Of a stretch of 64,000 bases of DNA, positions 1 through 9,967 are shown one piece after another. The notes beneath the pieces were generated by a model. That model ran no database searches. It saw only the letters and a program-made list of their open reading frames with translations, and had not been told where the DNA came from. Position 1 is the first letter of the stretch; each line of letters starts with the position of its first letter. The DNA comes from Akkermansiaceae bacterium (GTDB lineage Bacteria; Verrucomicrobiota; Verrucomicrobiia; Verrucomicrobiales; Akkermansiaceae). The stretch spans positions 124,001 to 188,000 of the forward strand of contig JACKPZ010000003.1 of NCBI GenBank assembly GCA_024233135.1, read 5' to 3'. The translations under genes and the position numbers were made by a program.

Positions 1-1408
1 CCACTGCAACCTCGGCGCCGCCGCGAAAACTCATCCGCTCCCGCGCTCCGTAGCGCTCCGGCAGCACCTGCCCGAGTTCGATCCGTCCCTTGCGTCCGGC
101 CTCCGCCGCCACCGACACCCGGGCCAGCCCGAAATCCTCGACCACTTCGTAGCGCAGATCCACCACCTCGTCGGGCCGCACCCGGATCTCGCGCCGCAAC
201 GGACTCAGCAGCACCACCTCCGGCGCCCGATCCTCCACAGCCTCAAGCTCGAAACCCGCCGCCTCCATCGCCTCACCCAACCGATGCTTCAGCATCCACG
301 CCGCCGCACCCCGGTCCCCCGTCGCCAGCACCCGCTCCATCCGTACCCGACCGCTCGATGCCGAGGTCTCGATCTCGCCCTCCGCCCAGCGCCCGTCACC
401 CAGCGCCAGCCACGACGTCTCGACCGGCGTGTTCACACCCGCGCTCAGCACCAGACTGGTGCCCACGACCGCCTCAACCTCCTTGCCGAGGCTCCGTTCT
501 TCGGGCGCGAGGCCGGTGTAGGCGGGAAACTCGAGCCGCACCATCGGCTCGACCAGCCGCGGCTCCGGCCAGACCGTCGCCGTCCACGTGTCGCTCTCGA
601 CCCGACCCGCCCGCAGCCGGTAGCGGAAGGACTCCCGCGCCGGATCGAGCCGGTAAACCCAGCGGCCTTCGGCCTCCTCCATCGGCTGCACCACCACCAA
701 GCCACTCTCAAATTCAAGCTCGGCCTCCACGTTGCTACGATTTCCCTCGTACCTCGCCGAAATCTCGATCGCCTGCCCTTCCAGCACCTCCACATCCCCC
801 GGATTCACTTCGAATCGTCCCGCCCCCACCGTCCCGACATCGGAAAACGGAGCCACCGCCCGCACCATCAGGCGCACCGTGTCGGAGGGCCGCACGACCA
901 GCGCAACCACCAGGATCAGCAAGAGCGCCGCCACCGGCCAGCGCCAGCGTCCCGCGGTCGAAACCGCGCCTACCTCCCTCGCCGCATCCACGCTGCCGAC
1001 ATCCGTTTCGGCCGCATCGACCAGCACATCCATCAGCTCAGGAGATACCCGCGCATCGCCTGCCAACTCGAGCGCCGTGCTGAGGCGTTCCTCCATTTCC
1101 GGATGGCGGCCCTCGAGCCACCTCGCGATCCGCACCAGGCCGATCTTTTTCGCCAGCGGCGAAAAACCACGCTGCGCCGCCACCAGAACCGCCACCACCC
1201 ACGCTCCGAACACCGCCCACCGTGCCGCCCCGGGCATGGGCGCGAAAAGCAGGTCCAGCGCCATCGCCACCAGCAGGCCACCCAGCACCGCGCAGCCGGT
1301 CACCAGCAGCGCGCGGAAGAGTTGCACGCGACGAATCCGCCGCCTCACCAAGGCGAGACAGCCTTCGATCCGCTCCCGGCTCGATTCGCTCATTTCCCCA
1401 CTACGCAT
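1..1408 (-). CDS. DUF4175-like membrane protein, N-terminal part (cut by window edge)
   Basis: About 469 residues are visible and the C-terminus lies outside the window. Two adjacent hydrophobic helices lie at about residues 33-53 and 60-82. A cytoplasmic-looking stretch containing WLEGRHPEMEERLSTALEL follows, then a third helix at about 165-185 and a long beta-rich extracytoplasmic region. This is the layout of the DUF4175 or TIGR02302-like proteins that sit last in MoxR/DUF58/BatA loci of Verrucomicrobiota and Planctomycetota. That family link rests on layout and context. In-frame ATGs lie at 1429, 1408 and 1393. I chose 1408 because GAGAG precedes it at a suitable distance. The gene starts 33 nt past the stop of the upstream VWA protein, so it is probably the fifth member of that operon. 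Its role is unknown. Confidence 0.7.
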   Translation of the reverse strand, partial: MRSGEMSESSRERIEGCLALVRRRIRRVQLFRALLVTGCAVLGGLLVAMALDLLFAPMPGAARWAVFGAWVVAVLVAAQRGFSPLAKKIGLVRIARWLEGRHPEMEERLSTALELAGDARVSPELMDVLVDAAETDVGSVDAAREVGAVSTAGRWRWPVAALLLILVVALVVRPSDTVRLMVRAVAPFSDVGTVGAGRFEVNPGDVEVLEGQAIEISARYEGNRSNVEAELEFESGLVVVQPMEEAEGRWVYRLDPARESFRYRLRAGRVESDTWTATVWPEPRLVEPMVRLEFPAYTGLAPEERSLGKEVEAVVGTSLVLSAGVNTPVETSWLALGDGRWAEGEIETSASSGRVRMERVLATGDRGAAAWMLKHRLGEAMEAAGFELEAVEDRAPEVVLLSPLRREIRVRPDEVVDLRYEVVEDFGLARVSVAAEAGRKGRIELGQVLPERYGARERMSFRGGAEVAV

Positions 1409-1441
1409 GACATCGCTCTCTTTTCCCATTCCGAGTTTCGT

Positions 1442-3841
1442 TTAGGGCAAGCCTCCCCCGCGACGCACCACCCACTCGCCGGCGAGCAGGGCCGCAAAAA
1501 GCGTCAGCACCACCCAGTGATCCCAAAGCGACGTCTCCCGCACCTCCTCCTTTTTCTCGCGCCCTCCGAGGAAAAGATCGGCGATCCCGCCGCCATCCCG
1601 GAACACCTTCCCACCCGAGAGATCCGCCACGGTCTGCAGCAGCGGCAGGTTCAGCGTGGTCTCCGCCAGCTCCACCGGCCCTCGCGAGCCGACCACTCGA
1701 AACCCGGCACCCACCCCATCGACCGACTCTTCCCGCATGAGCGCCCGCGCGCTTCCGCCGACGATCCGCACCTCATACCGACCCGCCTCCGCGAAAGGCC
1801 CGGCCCGCCCTTCGTGCAAACCGTTCGAGTTCTCCACCGCCGTCAGACCGACGGTCGCCACCACCGCCCCGTCGCGCAACACCTCCGCCTGCAGATCGTC
1901 CGACACCACCGGATTCATCTCGCCGTCTCGCAGACGCGCCGTAAGCCGCACCTCGTCGTCCGGCGTGTAGGTAAGTTGATCCGTCCCCAGCCGCACGCGC
2001 TCGCCACCGGCCCGCAAGGTCGGCCCCGCGCCCCAGCGCACCAGGTTTCCCCAGAATCGATGGTGATAGACATCGCCCGATCCCACCCGCAAGCGCCACG
2101 TGCGATCGGTCAACAGCATCGCCACCTTCCCCTTGCCCGCCTGCCGCGTCACCAGCAGCGCCCGCTCGGCCTCGCGCGCCCGTCGCGCTGTTAGATCCTC
2201 CAGCCGCGCCACCACCGCCCCCGGCGATAGCAACACATCCCGCTCCTCGTCGGCCGCCGCCAGAAGCACTTCCGCACCCTCCTTGAGTCCCCTGACCGGA
2301 TGACGCCAACGCATCTCCGGAAAGCTCGACCAAACCGACGCGTTGCTCGCCTCGCCGTCGGCCTGCTGTGTCACCGGATGCCGCGCCCCCTCACTGGTCA
2401 GCCCCACGCGGAAGCCCTCGCCACTTTGCGAAAAGTAGTTCCGCCCCGACCACTCGAGTTCCACCGGCACCAGCGCCCGGCCCGCCTCCGACCCGATCGC
2501 GTGCGGCATGAACTCCGGCCCCGCGATCATCACAAGCAAAGCCGCGCGCTCGGTCACGCAGTCGCTCAGGATCTTCCACGTCGCCTCATCCAGGCTCGCC
2601 GGATCGATATCGCCAAGGATGATCACATCGAACTTCCGCCACTCTTCCTCGCTCCGCGGCAGCACCGTCGCCTGCGCTTCACCGAAGGGCCGCGTCGCCG
2701 AAGCCTCGACCCGCGCCTGCGGCTCGCCATCGATCGAATCGGGATGCGTGAGCACCCACTGCAGGTGCACCGACTTGTCGCGGCCGTAAAAGAGATTCCG
2801 CAGGTAGCGGAACTCCCAGCGCGGATGCCCGTCCACCAGAAGCACGTTGGTCCGCGCATCGGTGATCGAGGTCTCGAAATCCCAGCCGTTGTTGTCGTCG
2901 AAACGTTCGCCCTCCAGCGCCGCGATCTCGACCCGGTAGTCGCCCACACCGCCGGCCTCCGGCACCTGGGTGAAGCGAAGCTCCTCCCGGTGGTTCGCCT
3001 GCGGGATGCGAACTTCACGCTCTTCCAACACCTTCCCCTCCCGCATCAGCCGCACCCGTGCCGTTTTGCCCTGATAGCCGTCGAATTTCAACTCCGCCAC
3101 CACCTGCATCCGATCGCCGAGATGGATCGCCTCCGGCGCCCGCACCGCCAGCACCGCCGCATCGCGCGGCGGCTCCTCGCTGCCCACCGCCAGCACCGCC
3201 ACCGGCGCATCGAGGATGCCGAAACGCCGCGCCACCTCCTCGACGCGACCCGGACGGTTGTGACGGCCGTCACTGACCAGCACCGCGCCTGCCAACTCGT
3301 CCGGCGGCACCTGATCCAGCACCGTCCCCAGCGCCGCGGCGAGGTCGGTCGCCTGATTCCAGCCCGTATCGACCTCGTCCTCCCCGCGCACGCTGCGCGC
3401 CGCACGCACGGCGCGCACCCGCAGTGTTTCGCCCAGTGTCTTCTCCAGCCCGGCGTCGCCTAACAGCCGCCAGCCGATCGCGATCCGCGACTCGCTTTTC
3501 TCGTCGTCGAGCAGCTCCATCGACGCCGAGTCGTCATACACGATCACCACCTCGCGATCCCGCTCGCGGGTCACCGTGCGCACCCAGGTCGGTTCGATCA
3601 GGATCCACACCAGAACCGCCAGCGCCGCCAGCCGCAACCCGGCGACCCATCGTGCCCGCGACGGCGATACCGCCCCGAGTTCGTAGCGACCGAGCCCGAG
3701 AACCAGTTCGACCACCGCCGCCACGACCAGCGCCACCGCCCACAACGGCCAGCCCGGCGCCAGACGCACGACCTGCGACGCGCCGAACAGCAGCCCCCAC
3801 ACCGCGGCCCCCACCACCGCGAAACGCACCAGCACCTTCAT
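1442..3841 (-). CDS. VWA-domain membrane protein with class I glutamine amidotransferase-like fold
   Basis: 799 residues. Two or three N-terminal membrane helices (about residues 1-85, including AVALVVAAVVELVLGLG) precede a von Willebrand A-like domain with MIDAS-type DDSASM near residue 105. A beta-rich region and a segment typical of the membrane amidotransferase-like proteins of this locus follow (LLVDGHPRWEFRYLRNLF, about residue 330). One C-terminal helix ends the protein. No catalytic Cys of a true amidotransferase was recognised, so the fold is probably non-enzymatic. The ATG at 3841 overlaps the TGA of the BatA-like gene as ATGA, indicating translational coupling. The open frame continues upstream to 4156, but that part is read through the upstream gene and looks non-coding. 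Inferred role: partner of the MoxR/BatA envelope assembly or stress complex. Confidence 0.82.
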   Translation of the reverse strand: MKVLVRFAVVGAAVWGLLFGASQVVRLAPGWPLWAVALVVAAVVELVLGLGRYELGAVSPSRARWVAGLRLAALAVLVWILIEPTWVRTVTRERDREVVIVYDDSASMELLDDEKSESRIAIGWRLLGDAGLEKTLGETLRVRAVRAARSVRGEDEVDTGWNQATDLAAALGTVLDQVPPDELAGAVLVSDGRHNRPGRVEEVARRFGILDAPVAVLAVGSEEPPRDAAVLAVRAPEAIHLGDRMQVVAELKFDGYQGKTARVRLMREGKVLEEREVRIPQANHREELRFTQVPEAGGVGDYRVEIAALEGERFDDNNGWDFETSITDARTNVLLVDGHPRWEFRYLRNLFYGRDKSVHLQWVLTHPDSIDGEPQARVEASATRPFGEAQATVLPRSEEEWRKFDVIILGDIDPASLDEATWKILSDCVTERAALLVMIAGPEFMPHAIGSEAGRALVPVELEWSGRNYFSQSGEGFRVGLTSEGARHPVTQQADGEASNASVWSSFPEMRWRHPVRGLKEGAEVLLAAADEERDVLLSPGAVVARLEDLTARRAREAERALLVTRQAGKGKVAMLLTDRTWRLRVGSGDVYHHRFWGNLVRWGAGPTLRAGGERVRLGTDQLTYTPDDEVRLTARLRDGEMNPVVSDDLQAEVLRDGAVVATVGLTAVENSNGLHEGRAGPFAEAGRYEVRIVGGSARALMREESVDGVGAGFRVVGSRGPVELAETTLNLPLLQTVADLSGGKVFRDGGGIADLFLGGREKKEEVRETSLWDHWVVLTLFAALLAGEWVVRRGGGLP

Positions 3842-6657
3842 CGCCGCCCTCCTTCCCACGCGGGATGATCGCCGAACTCCACCCGCACATCCTCCGAGAC
3901 CCGCCGCGACCGCGACACCCAGCGAGCCAGCGCGCTTTCCAACAGGAAAAGCCCCAGCGCCGCCCCGGCCACCCACTTCCAGATCTCCCGCCCGAAGCCC
4001 TTTCCTTCCAGCACCCCCACCATGTCCGCCACTGAACCCGGCTCCAACAGGTCGATGCGCGACCGGATCATCTCGCGATCCTCCTCGCCCAGCGGCACCA
4101 AGCGGCTCTCCGCTTCGTCGCGCGTCACCGCCACCGGCAACACGCCGCCGTCCCACCCCGGCAGCCAGCGTTTTCCGGCCTCGCCGACCTCCACTTCATA
4201 GACGCCCGGCACCCCGATCCCGGAAATGGCCAACTCTTCCCCGCGGCGGCCGGCGGAGACCAGCGCCTCCCGCGTCCTGCCCCGCGGATCCACCGCCCTC
4301 AAGGTCTCGCCTTGCACCTCGCCCGGAAGGAAGGCGCCCGCCGGGATCACCGACTCGTTCCCACCCGGAGGCGTCCAAAGCAAACGCACGTATGCCTCGC
4401 CGCCCTCCTCCCGGAAAACCGCTTCCATCGGCACCGGCTTGCCGGCTTCCAATTTCACCTCGCCCATCTCCGGCGCACCGAGCCTCGCCCGCATCGCAGC
4501 CCCGTCACCGATCCGCAGTTCCAGCTCGTCATCCACCTCCGCGCGAAACCGATAGGTGCCGCTCACCGGCGGCAGCAGACGGCCGCTCCAGACCACCTCG
4601 TAGTTGTCCGCCGGCAGTCCCTTGCCAGGCTTTTCATGCATCCATTCGAAATCGATGGTCGGATCCACCCGTTCGAGCCCGATTTTGCGGCGCTTGCCGT
4701 GACCACGGAAATACCTGGCCTGCAAACCTCCGCCGGCATCCCCGACCCGGACACTCGGACGCCATGAGGCATCGACATTCAGCCCCACGCCGCCGCCCGC
4801 CGTCCAGGTCACCAGCTCATGCACCAGTGGCACGAAGGCACGCTTCGCCGGCAGACTGCCGGACCGCGCGTCGAAGGCGCAGGCCACGACCAGAGTACGA
4901 CCGTTGCCGTAGATCCTCGATCCCAGAAACGCGTCGCCGCTGGCCAGCGCCGCCCCCTTCGCCGCCCCCTCCACCGGTTCGCCCAGCCGACGCCAGCGCC
5001 GAACCACCGCCTCGTCGAGATCGCCCGAGTCCGCGAAGATCTCCAGCGCTTCGTGGACATAGGTCGAGGGCGCGAGCCGCACGCCCTCCGCCTCGCCGAT
5101 TTCCTCGCCCAGCGGCAGCGGCACCACCGGACCCGCCACGCCCGACCATGCGTTGTAAAATCCCGGCTCCACCCGCGGCCCGGCGATCACCATCAGCCCC
5201 GCCCCGCCCGCGATCTTCGCCTCAAGACGGTCGGCCAGCGCCGAGGGCAGCCGCGCGACATCCGCCAGCACCACCACGTCGCGTTCCTCAAGATCCTCGG
5301 CCCGGAGCCGCCCGGCGGCGATCACCTCGGGTTCCATCAGATAGCGCTCCGCGTTGCCGCCACCCAGCGCTCCCGGTGCCAACGCCAGCGCGGTGAAACC
5401 CGATCCGCGCTCGAAGAACTCGGCCGACGCATTTCCATCGACGATCAGCACGCGCAGCTTGTCCCGCACCGCGATCACCCGCTCCAGCCGGTCGTCGGCC
5501 GCGAGGTCGTCCTTCGCCGCGATCCGCGCCCGCAGCACCGCCGGCCCGGCCTCCGCAAAGCGATGTCGGAAACTCACCGTCTCGCGCTCGCCGGGACCCA
5601 GCAGGCCCACCGGCTGCTCACCCGCCGAGCGTCCATCGATCTCCAGTTCCACCGGACCCGGCGTCACCGGCACGGCACCGGTGTTTTCCACCGTCACCCG
5701 GATTCCCACCGGCCGGTCCGTCCCGACCACCGACCTCGAAGTTTCAAACCCACCCAGCGCGACGTTGCGGAAGGTCGCGGGAATGCCGAACGACCGCACC
5801 AGCAGCCGGGGCCGCGCAGGCATCGTCTCCCACGCCTCCTCCAGCCCCTTCCACAAGCCCGGATTCTCCAGCCGCCAACCGCTCCGCTGGCCGTCGGTGA
5901 AAACCACGATCTCCTTCGAGGCATTCAGTCCCTCCGCGAGCGCCAGCGTCGCCATTCCCAGCGCCTCGTGCGCCGCGAAATCGCCACCGCTCATTTCCAA
6001 ACCCTCCAGCGCCCCGAGCACGTCGGCCCGGTGGGTCAGCGGCGCCGCCGTCACCGCTTCCGGCGCCGGCCCGCCCAGCACCACGGTGAATGCCGTTCCC
6101 CGCGGTGCCTTCGTCACCAGCTCCCGCGCCTCCGCCAGCGCCTGCTCGAAAGCCGTCCGCCCGCCCGCGCCGTGCACACCCATCGAGTCCGAGGCATCGA
6201 TCACCAGCGCCACGTCCCGCCGCCCGCTCGCCTCGAAGCGCTTCAGGTTCAACTGATCCTCCAGCCACACCAGCGCCCCGGCGGCGATCAGCAGCAGCAG
6301 CGAGCCCCCGCGGATCGACCACCGCCATCTCCCCGACGAAAGCACGAAAGAGCCGCCGAAGAGCGCGATGCCGACCGCGGCCGCGGGCAGCACGAAAAGC
6401 CACGGCACACTCGAGTTCGGCGGCACGAAGGGCCGCGCCACAGCCAGCGCGACCAGCGCCAGCAGCAGGCAGCGGGCGGCCATCAGCAACAGATCCTCCC
6501 ACTCCATCTTCCGCCGCCGCACCACCAGCGTGTCCATCAGGAAACGCATCGCACCCCAGTCGATCGGACGCGCCGCCTGACGCCGCACCAGGTGGATCAC
6601 GATCGGGATCCCCGCCGCCGCCAGCCCCGCCAGAAGCCATGGGTTCAGGAACAGCAT
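3838..6657 (-). CDS. BatA-like protein with VWA domain and inserted PA14 domain
   Basis: 939 residues. Residues 1-77 match the BatA/aerotolerance N-terminal domain (MLFLNPWLLAGLAAAGIPIV, then two helices), and further helices lie at about 85-130. A VWA domain occupies about 147-290 with the MIDAS motif DASDS at 154-158. A CARDB-like segment spans about 305-395 and an amidotransferase-like segment about 400-615. Residues about 640-778 resemble a PA14 domain (LQARYFRG at the start, then SGRLLPPVSGTYRFRAEVDD). A C-terminal helix lies at about 893-912. The stop of the DUF58 gene (TAG, 6658-6660) directly abuts this ATG, and the downstream gene overlaps by 4 nt. PA14 domains usually bind carbohydrate, so an envelope or glycan contact outside the membrane is a reasonable inference. 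BatA proteins normally lack this domain. Confidence 0.87.
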   Translation of the reverse strand: MLFLNPWLLAGLAAAGIPIVIHLVRRQAARPIDWGAMRFLMDTLVVRRRKMEWEDLLLMAARCLLLALVALAVARPFVPPNSSVPWLFVLPAAAVGIALFGGSFVLSSGRWRWSIRGGSLLLLIAAGALVWLEDQLNLKRFEASGRRDVALVIDASDSMGVHGAGGRTAFEQALAEARELVTKAPRGTAFTVVLGGPAPEAVTAAPLTHRADVLGALEGLEMSGGDFAAHEALGMATLALAEGLNASKEIVVFTDGQRSGWRLENPGLWKGLEEAWETMPARPRLLVRSFGIPATFRNVALGGFETSRSVVGTDRPVGIRVTVENTGAVPVTPGPVELEIDGRSAGEQPVGLLGPGERETVSFRHRFAEAGPAVLRARIAAKDDLAADDRLERVIAVRDKLRVLIVDGNASAEFFERGSGFTALALAPGALGGGNAERYLMEPEVIAAGRLRAEDLEERDVVVLADVARLPSALADRLEAKIAGGAGLMVIAGPRVEPGFYNAWSGVAGPVVPLPLGEEIGEAEGVRLAPSTYVHEALEIFADSGDLDEAVVRRWRRLGEPVEGAAKGAALASGDAFLGSRIYGNGRTLVVACAFDARSGSLPAKRAFVPLVHELVTWTAGGGVGLNVDASWRPSVRVGDAGGGLQARYFRGHGKRRKIGLERVDPTIDFEWMHEKPGKGLPADNYEVVWSGRLLPPVSGTYRFRAEVDDELELRIGDGAAMRARLGAPEMGEVKLEAGKPVPMEAVFREEGGEAYVRLLWTPPGGNESVIPAGAFLPGEVQGETLRAVDPRGRTREALVSAGRRGEELAISGIGVPGVYEVEVGEAGKRWLPGWDGGVLPVAVTRDEAESRLVPLGEEDREMIRSRIDLLEPGSVADMVGVLEGKGFGREIWKWVAGAALGLFLLESALARWVSRSRRVSEDVRVEFGDHPAWEGGRR

Positions 6658-7584
6658 CTAAGTGCGCCCTCCCACATATCTCAAAAGCACATCCCGCAGC
6701 GGCACCTTTGTGTTCACCGCCACATAGTCCACCCGCAGCCGACCGCAAGCCGCCTCGATCCGTTTCACGAAATCCCTCAGCCGCTCGAGGTAGGCCGCCC
6801 GCACCGCCCGCGGATCGATGCGCAGCATTTCCTCGACCCCCTCCAGATCGCGGAACCTCTGGAACCGCTGGAAGGGAAAAGTCAGCTCCTCCTCGGCCAT
6901 CAGGTGGAAGACCACCAGCTCGTGCTGGCGGAAATCGAAGTGGTGCAGCGCCTCGACCAGCCGCTCCGGGTCGTCGAAGAGGTCGCTGATCAGCATCACC
7001 AGGCCCCGCCGCGGAATCCGCTCCGCCACCTCGTGCAGCACCTCGCCGACATCGGTGTCCTCACCCGCCTCGACCTCATGCAATTCCTCAAGAATCCGCC
7101 GCACCTGGCTCGGGCGGCTCCCCGCGCGGATGAAGCCCTTCACCCGCTTGTCGAAGGTCACAAGCCCCGCGCCATCGCCCTGCTTGATGAACAGATAAGC
7201 CAGCGCCGCCGCCAGGTGCTTGGCGTAGGCCAGCTTGGAAAGCGCCACGCCCCCAGCTTCGGCGGCGTGGTCGCCGGTGTAGCGCATCGAGCCCGAAACA
7301 TCCACGGCCAACATCGCCCGCAGGTTCGTCTCCTCGATGTATTGGCGGATCACATTGCGATCGCTCTTCGCCATCACCCGCCAGTCGAGGTCCTTCGGGT
7401 CGTCGCCCGGCGCGTATTCGCGGTGCTCGGCGAACTCCACCGAGAAGCCCTTGTCCGGCGAGGTGTGCCGCCCCGTTAGGGTGCCCTGCTTGCGCTTGCG
7501 CGCGTACCACTCCAGCCGCCGCATCACCCCCATCGTCTCCGGGGGCAGCAGCCGCATGCAGTCGGGCAGTTTCATGTCGCTCAT
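6658..7584 (-). CDS. DUF58 domain protein
   Basis: 308 residues. The DUF58 core REYAPGDDPKDLDWRVMAKS lies at residues 55-74, followed by a VWA-like strand with DVSGSM at 95-100. DUF58 proteins are the usual partners of MoxR AAA ATPases, which lie directly upstream here. The ATG at 7584 (MSDMKLPD) fits family N-termini; the 30 further codons upstream read into the MoxR gene. The stop lies immediately before the ATG of the BatA-like gene, so the two are almost certainly co-translated. No membrane helix is evident, so a cytoplasmic or peripheral location is likely. The molecular role of the family remains poorly defined. Confidence 0.9.
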   Translation of the reverse strand: MSDMKLPDCMRLLPPETMGVMRRLEWYARKRKQGTLTGRHTSPDKGFSVEFAEHREYAPGDDPKDLDWRVMAKSDRNVIRQYIEETNLRAMLAVDVSGSMRYTGDHAAEAGGVALSKLAYAKHLAAALAYLFIKQGDGAGLVTFDKRVKGFIRAGSRPSQVRRILEELHEVEAGEDTDVGEVLHEVAERIPRRGLVMLISDLFDDPERLVEALHHFDFRQHELVVFHLMAEEELTFPFQRFQRFRDLEGVEEMLRIDPRAVRAAYLERLRDFVKRIEAACGRLRVDYVAVNTKVPLRDVLLRYVGGRT

Positions 7585-7618
7585 CGTATCAGCAGCTGCC
7601 GTGGCCTCTGTCCACCGT

Positions 7619-8626
<1,008 letters not shown>

Positions 8627-8699
8627 ATCCACGGCGATACGCCGTGACTTGCGCCCACCTTGCACCTCGCGCGATCCCATCCGACTTTCGCCCCGCGGC

Positions 8700-8939
8700 A
8701 TGCACAAGCTCCTCCAGAAGGCCCTTGAGCGCCGCGCTCCACTGCCCGACGAGAGCACCGATGCCTTCCGCGTGTTCGACGGCGGGCGCCACGGTCTGCC
8801 GGTGCTTGAGATCGATGCCGTCGTCGGCCGCTGGTTGCCTTCCCACCCGCGACGCATCCATCTTCCCGTCCAGAAGTTCGAAAGCGACCTGAAACTGGCC
8901 CGCTCGGCTCCCCCTCCTATCAGATCACTCAACCGATGA
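8700..8939 (+). pseudogene. Remnant resembling the N-terminal region of an RlmI-type rRNA methyltransferase
   Basis: A 79-residue open frame begins MHKLLQKALERRAPL and continues DAFRVFDGGRHGLPVLEID. The second motif resembles the segment just before the SAM domain in class I rRNA (cytosine-C5) methyltransferases, with the pattern DaYRLinGEsDGLPGltID. No SAM-binding motif follows. The frame ends with a few unrelated residues 25 nt before the tRNA-Tyr gene. This looks like a decayed or truncated fragment; alternatively it could be a small unrelated protein. The similarity is judged from memory of the family, not from a search. Confidence 0.42.
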
Positions 8940-8964
8940 CCCACGCACCCCCTGGCGTTCAAAC

Positions 8965-9050
8965 TGGTGGGCAGAGCTGGATTCGAACCAGCGTAGGCGT
9001 AAGCCAGCAGATTTACAGTCTGCCCCCTTTAACCACTCGGGCATCTACCC
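8965..9050 (-). tRNA. tRNA-Tyr (anticodon GTA)
   Basis: Read on the minus strand, acceptor GGGTAGA pairs with TCTGCCC (one G-T pair). The D arm is CCC/GGG. The anticodon stem GCAGA/TCTGC carries loop CTGTAAA with anticodon GTA. A long type II variable arm and the T arm GCTGG-TTCGAAT-CCAGC follow, and CCA is encoded. The 86 nt length fits bacterial tRNA-Tyr. It lies between the methyltransferase remnant and the CPBP protease gene. Confidence 0.97.
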
Positions 9051-9165
9051 TTTCACCAGCGTGACCCGCTTGCCGCGGGCGCGGAGGTATCGGAAAGGAG
9101 CCGGGTTTTGGCAAGGGAAAATGTGACGGATTCCCGGAATTTCGCGGAGGTTCCGGGGGAGGCGC

Positions 9166-9960
9166 TCACCAGAGGCCGAATTTGCCGGTCTGGAGGATGT
9201 AGAGGCACATCAGGAGGTTGGCGGTGGCGTGCATGATCACGCAGGCGCCGAGGTTCCGGCTCCAGATACAGAGGAGGTAGGTAAGCGTGCCATAGATGAA
9301 GGCGCCGGCATAGTCGACGGGCGCGTGGGCGACGACGAAGGCGCCGGTGACGATGGCAAACGAGAGCAACGAGGGTTTGCCGAAGGGCTGTTTCCAGTAG
9401 TCGCCTTCCCAATCGAGCACGAAACGCATGAGAAACCCGCGCCAGAAGATTTCCTCGACGAGGGCGACAATGACGGCGGCGCGGAACACACGAAGGACAA
9501 TGGTGGTCCAGCGGGCGGCGGGGTTTTCGAAGATACCGGGGTCAAAACCGTCGCGACGCGCATCGACGCCGAGCCAGTCAAGCAGGCCGGTGGTTTTGCC
9601 TTCCATTCCCCAGTGGTCGTAGAGTGCGGTGGGCAGCAGCCAGAAACCGATGCCGACGGCCCCGAAAACCACCGCGACGGCGGACCACTTGAGCGACCAA
9701 TCGAAGGTGTACGATTTCCAGTAGCGGACGAGCAGGACGAGCACCCCTGCGCATTGCAACGGATAGATCCAGTGGGCCGGGTCGCGGCGCCACCACGGGG
9801 CATCGGGATGGTCCCAGCCGATCATCGACCCGACGACCTGCAGCAGGATCAGGAAACCCATGAACACGGCGAAGGGAACCACGTGCGCCAGCGTCAACCG
9901 ATCGGTCGACGCGGAATCACCAGCCCGGTTTCCAGGAGTCTCGTAAGGGTCCTGGTTCAT
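9166..9960 (-). CDS. CPBP/CAAX-type intramembrane metalloprotease
   Basis: 264 residues with about seven hydrophobic segments. The glutamate motif EEIFWRGFLMR begins at residue 169. The second and third motif histidines are at about 212 (FVVAHAP) and 244 (VIMHATANLL), the expected active-site set of the CPBP (Abi/CAAX prenyl protease) family. The divided layout, with a long first half before the EExxxR motif, resembles the CAAX protease-related subfamily often found in genomes with exosortase/PEP-CTERM systems (TIGR03008). Two PEP-CTERM proteins lie elsewhere in this window, so a role in that pathway is possible but unproven. It ends 115 nt from the tRNA gene and starts 7 nt after the aminotransferase stop, so the two are probably co-transcribed. 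Confidence 0.85.
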   Translation of the reverse strand: MNQDPYETPGNRAGDSASTDRLTLAHVVPFAVFMGFLILLQVVGSMIGWDHPDAPWWRRDPAHWIYPLQCAGVLVLLVRYWKSYTFDWSLKWSAVAVVFGAVGIGFWLLPTALYDHWGMEGKTTGLLDWLGVDARRDGFDPGIFENPAARWTTIVLRVFRAAVIVALVEEIFWRGFLMRFVLDWEGDYWKQPFGKPSLLSFAIVTGAFVVAHAPVDYAGAFIYGTLTYLLCIWSRNLGACVIMHATANLLMCLYILQTGKFGLW

Positions 9961-9967
9961 CGCGCTT

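Noticed and set aside
284..2194. 636-codon plus-strand open frame, rich in His/Arg/Pro
   Set aside because: It lies antisense to two real minus-strand genes; its composition (HPRRRTP-type) is typical of the shadow of GC-rich coding sequence.
4819..7479. 886-codon plus-strand frame opposite the BatA-like and DUF58 genes
   Set aside because: The His/Arg/Gln-rich translation has no motif; the minus strand has clear BatA and DUF58 domains.
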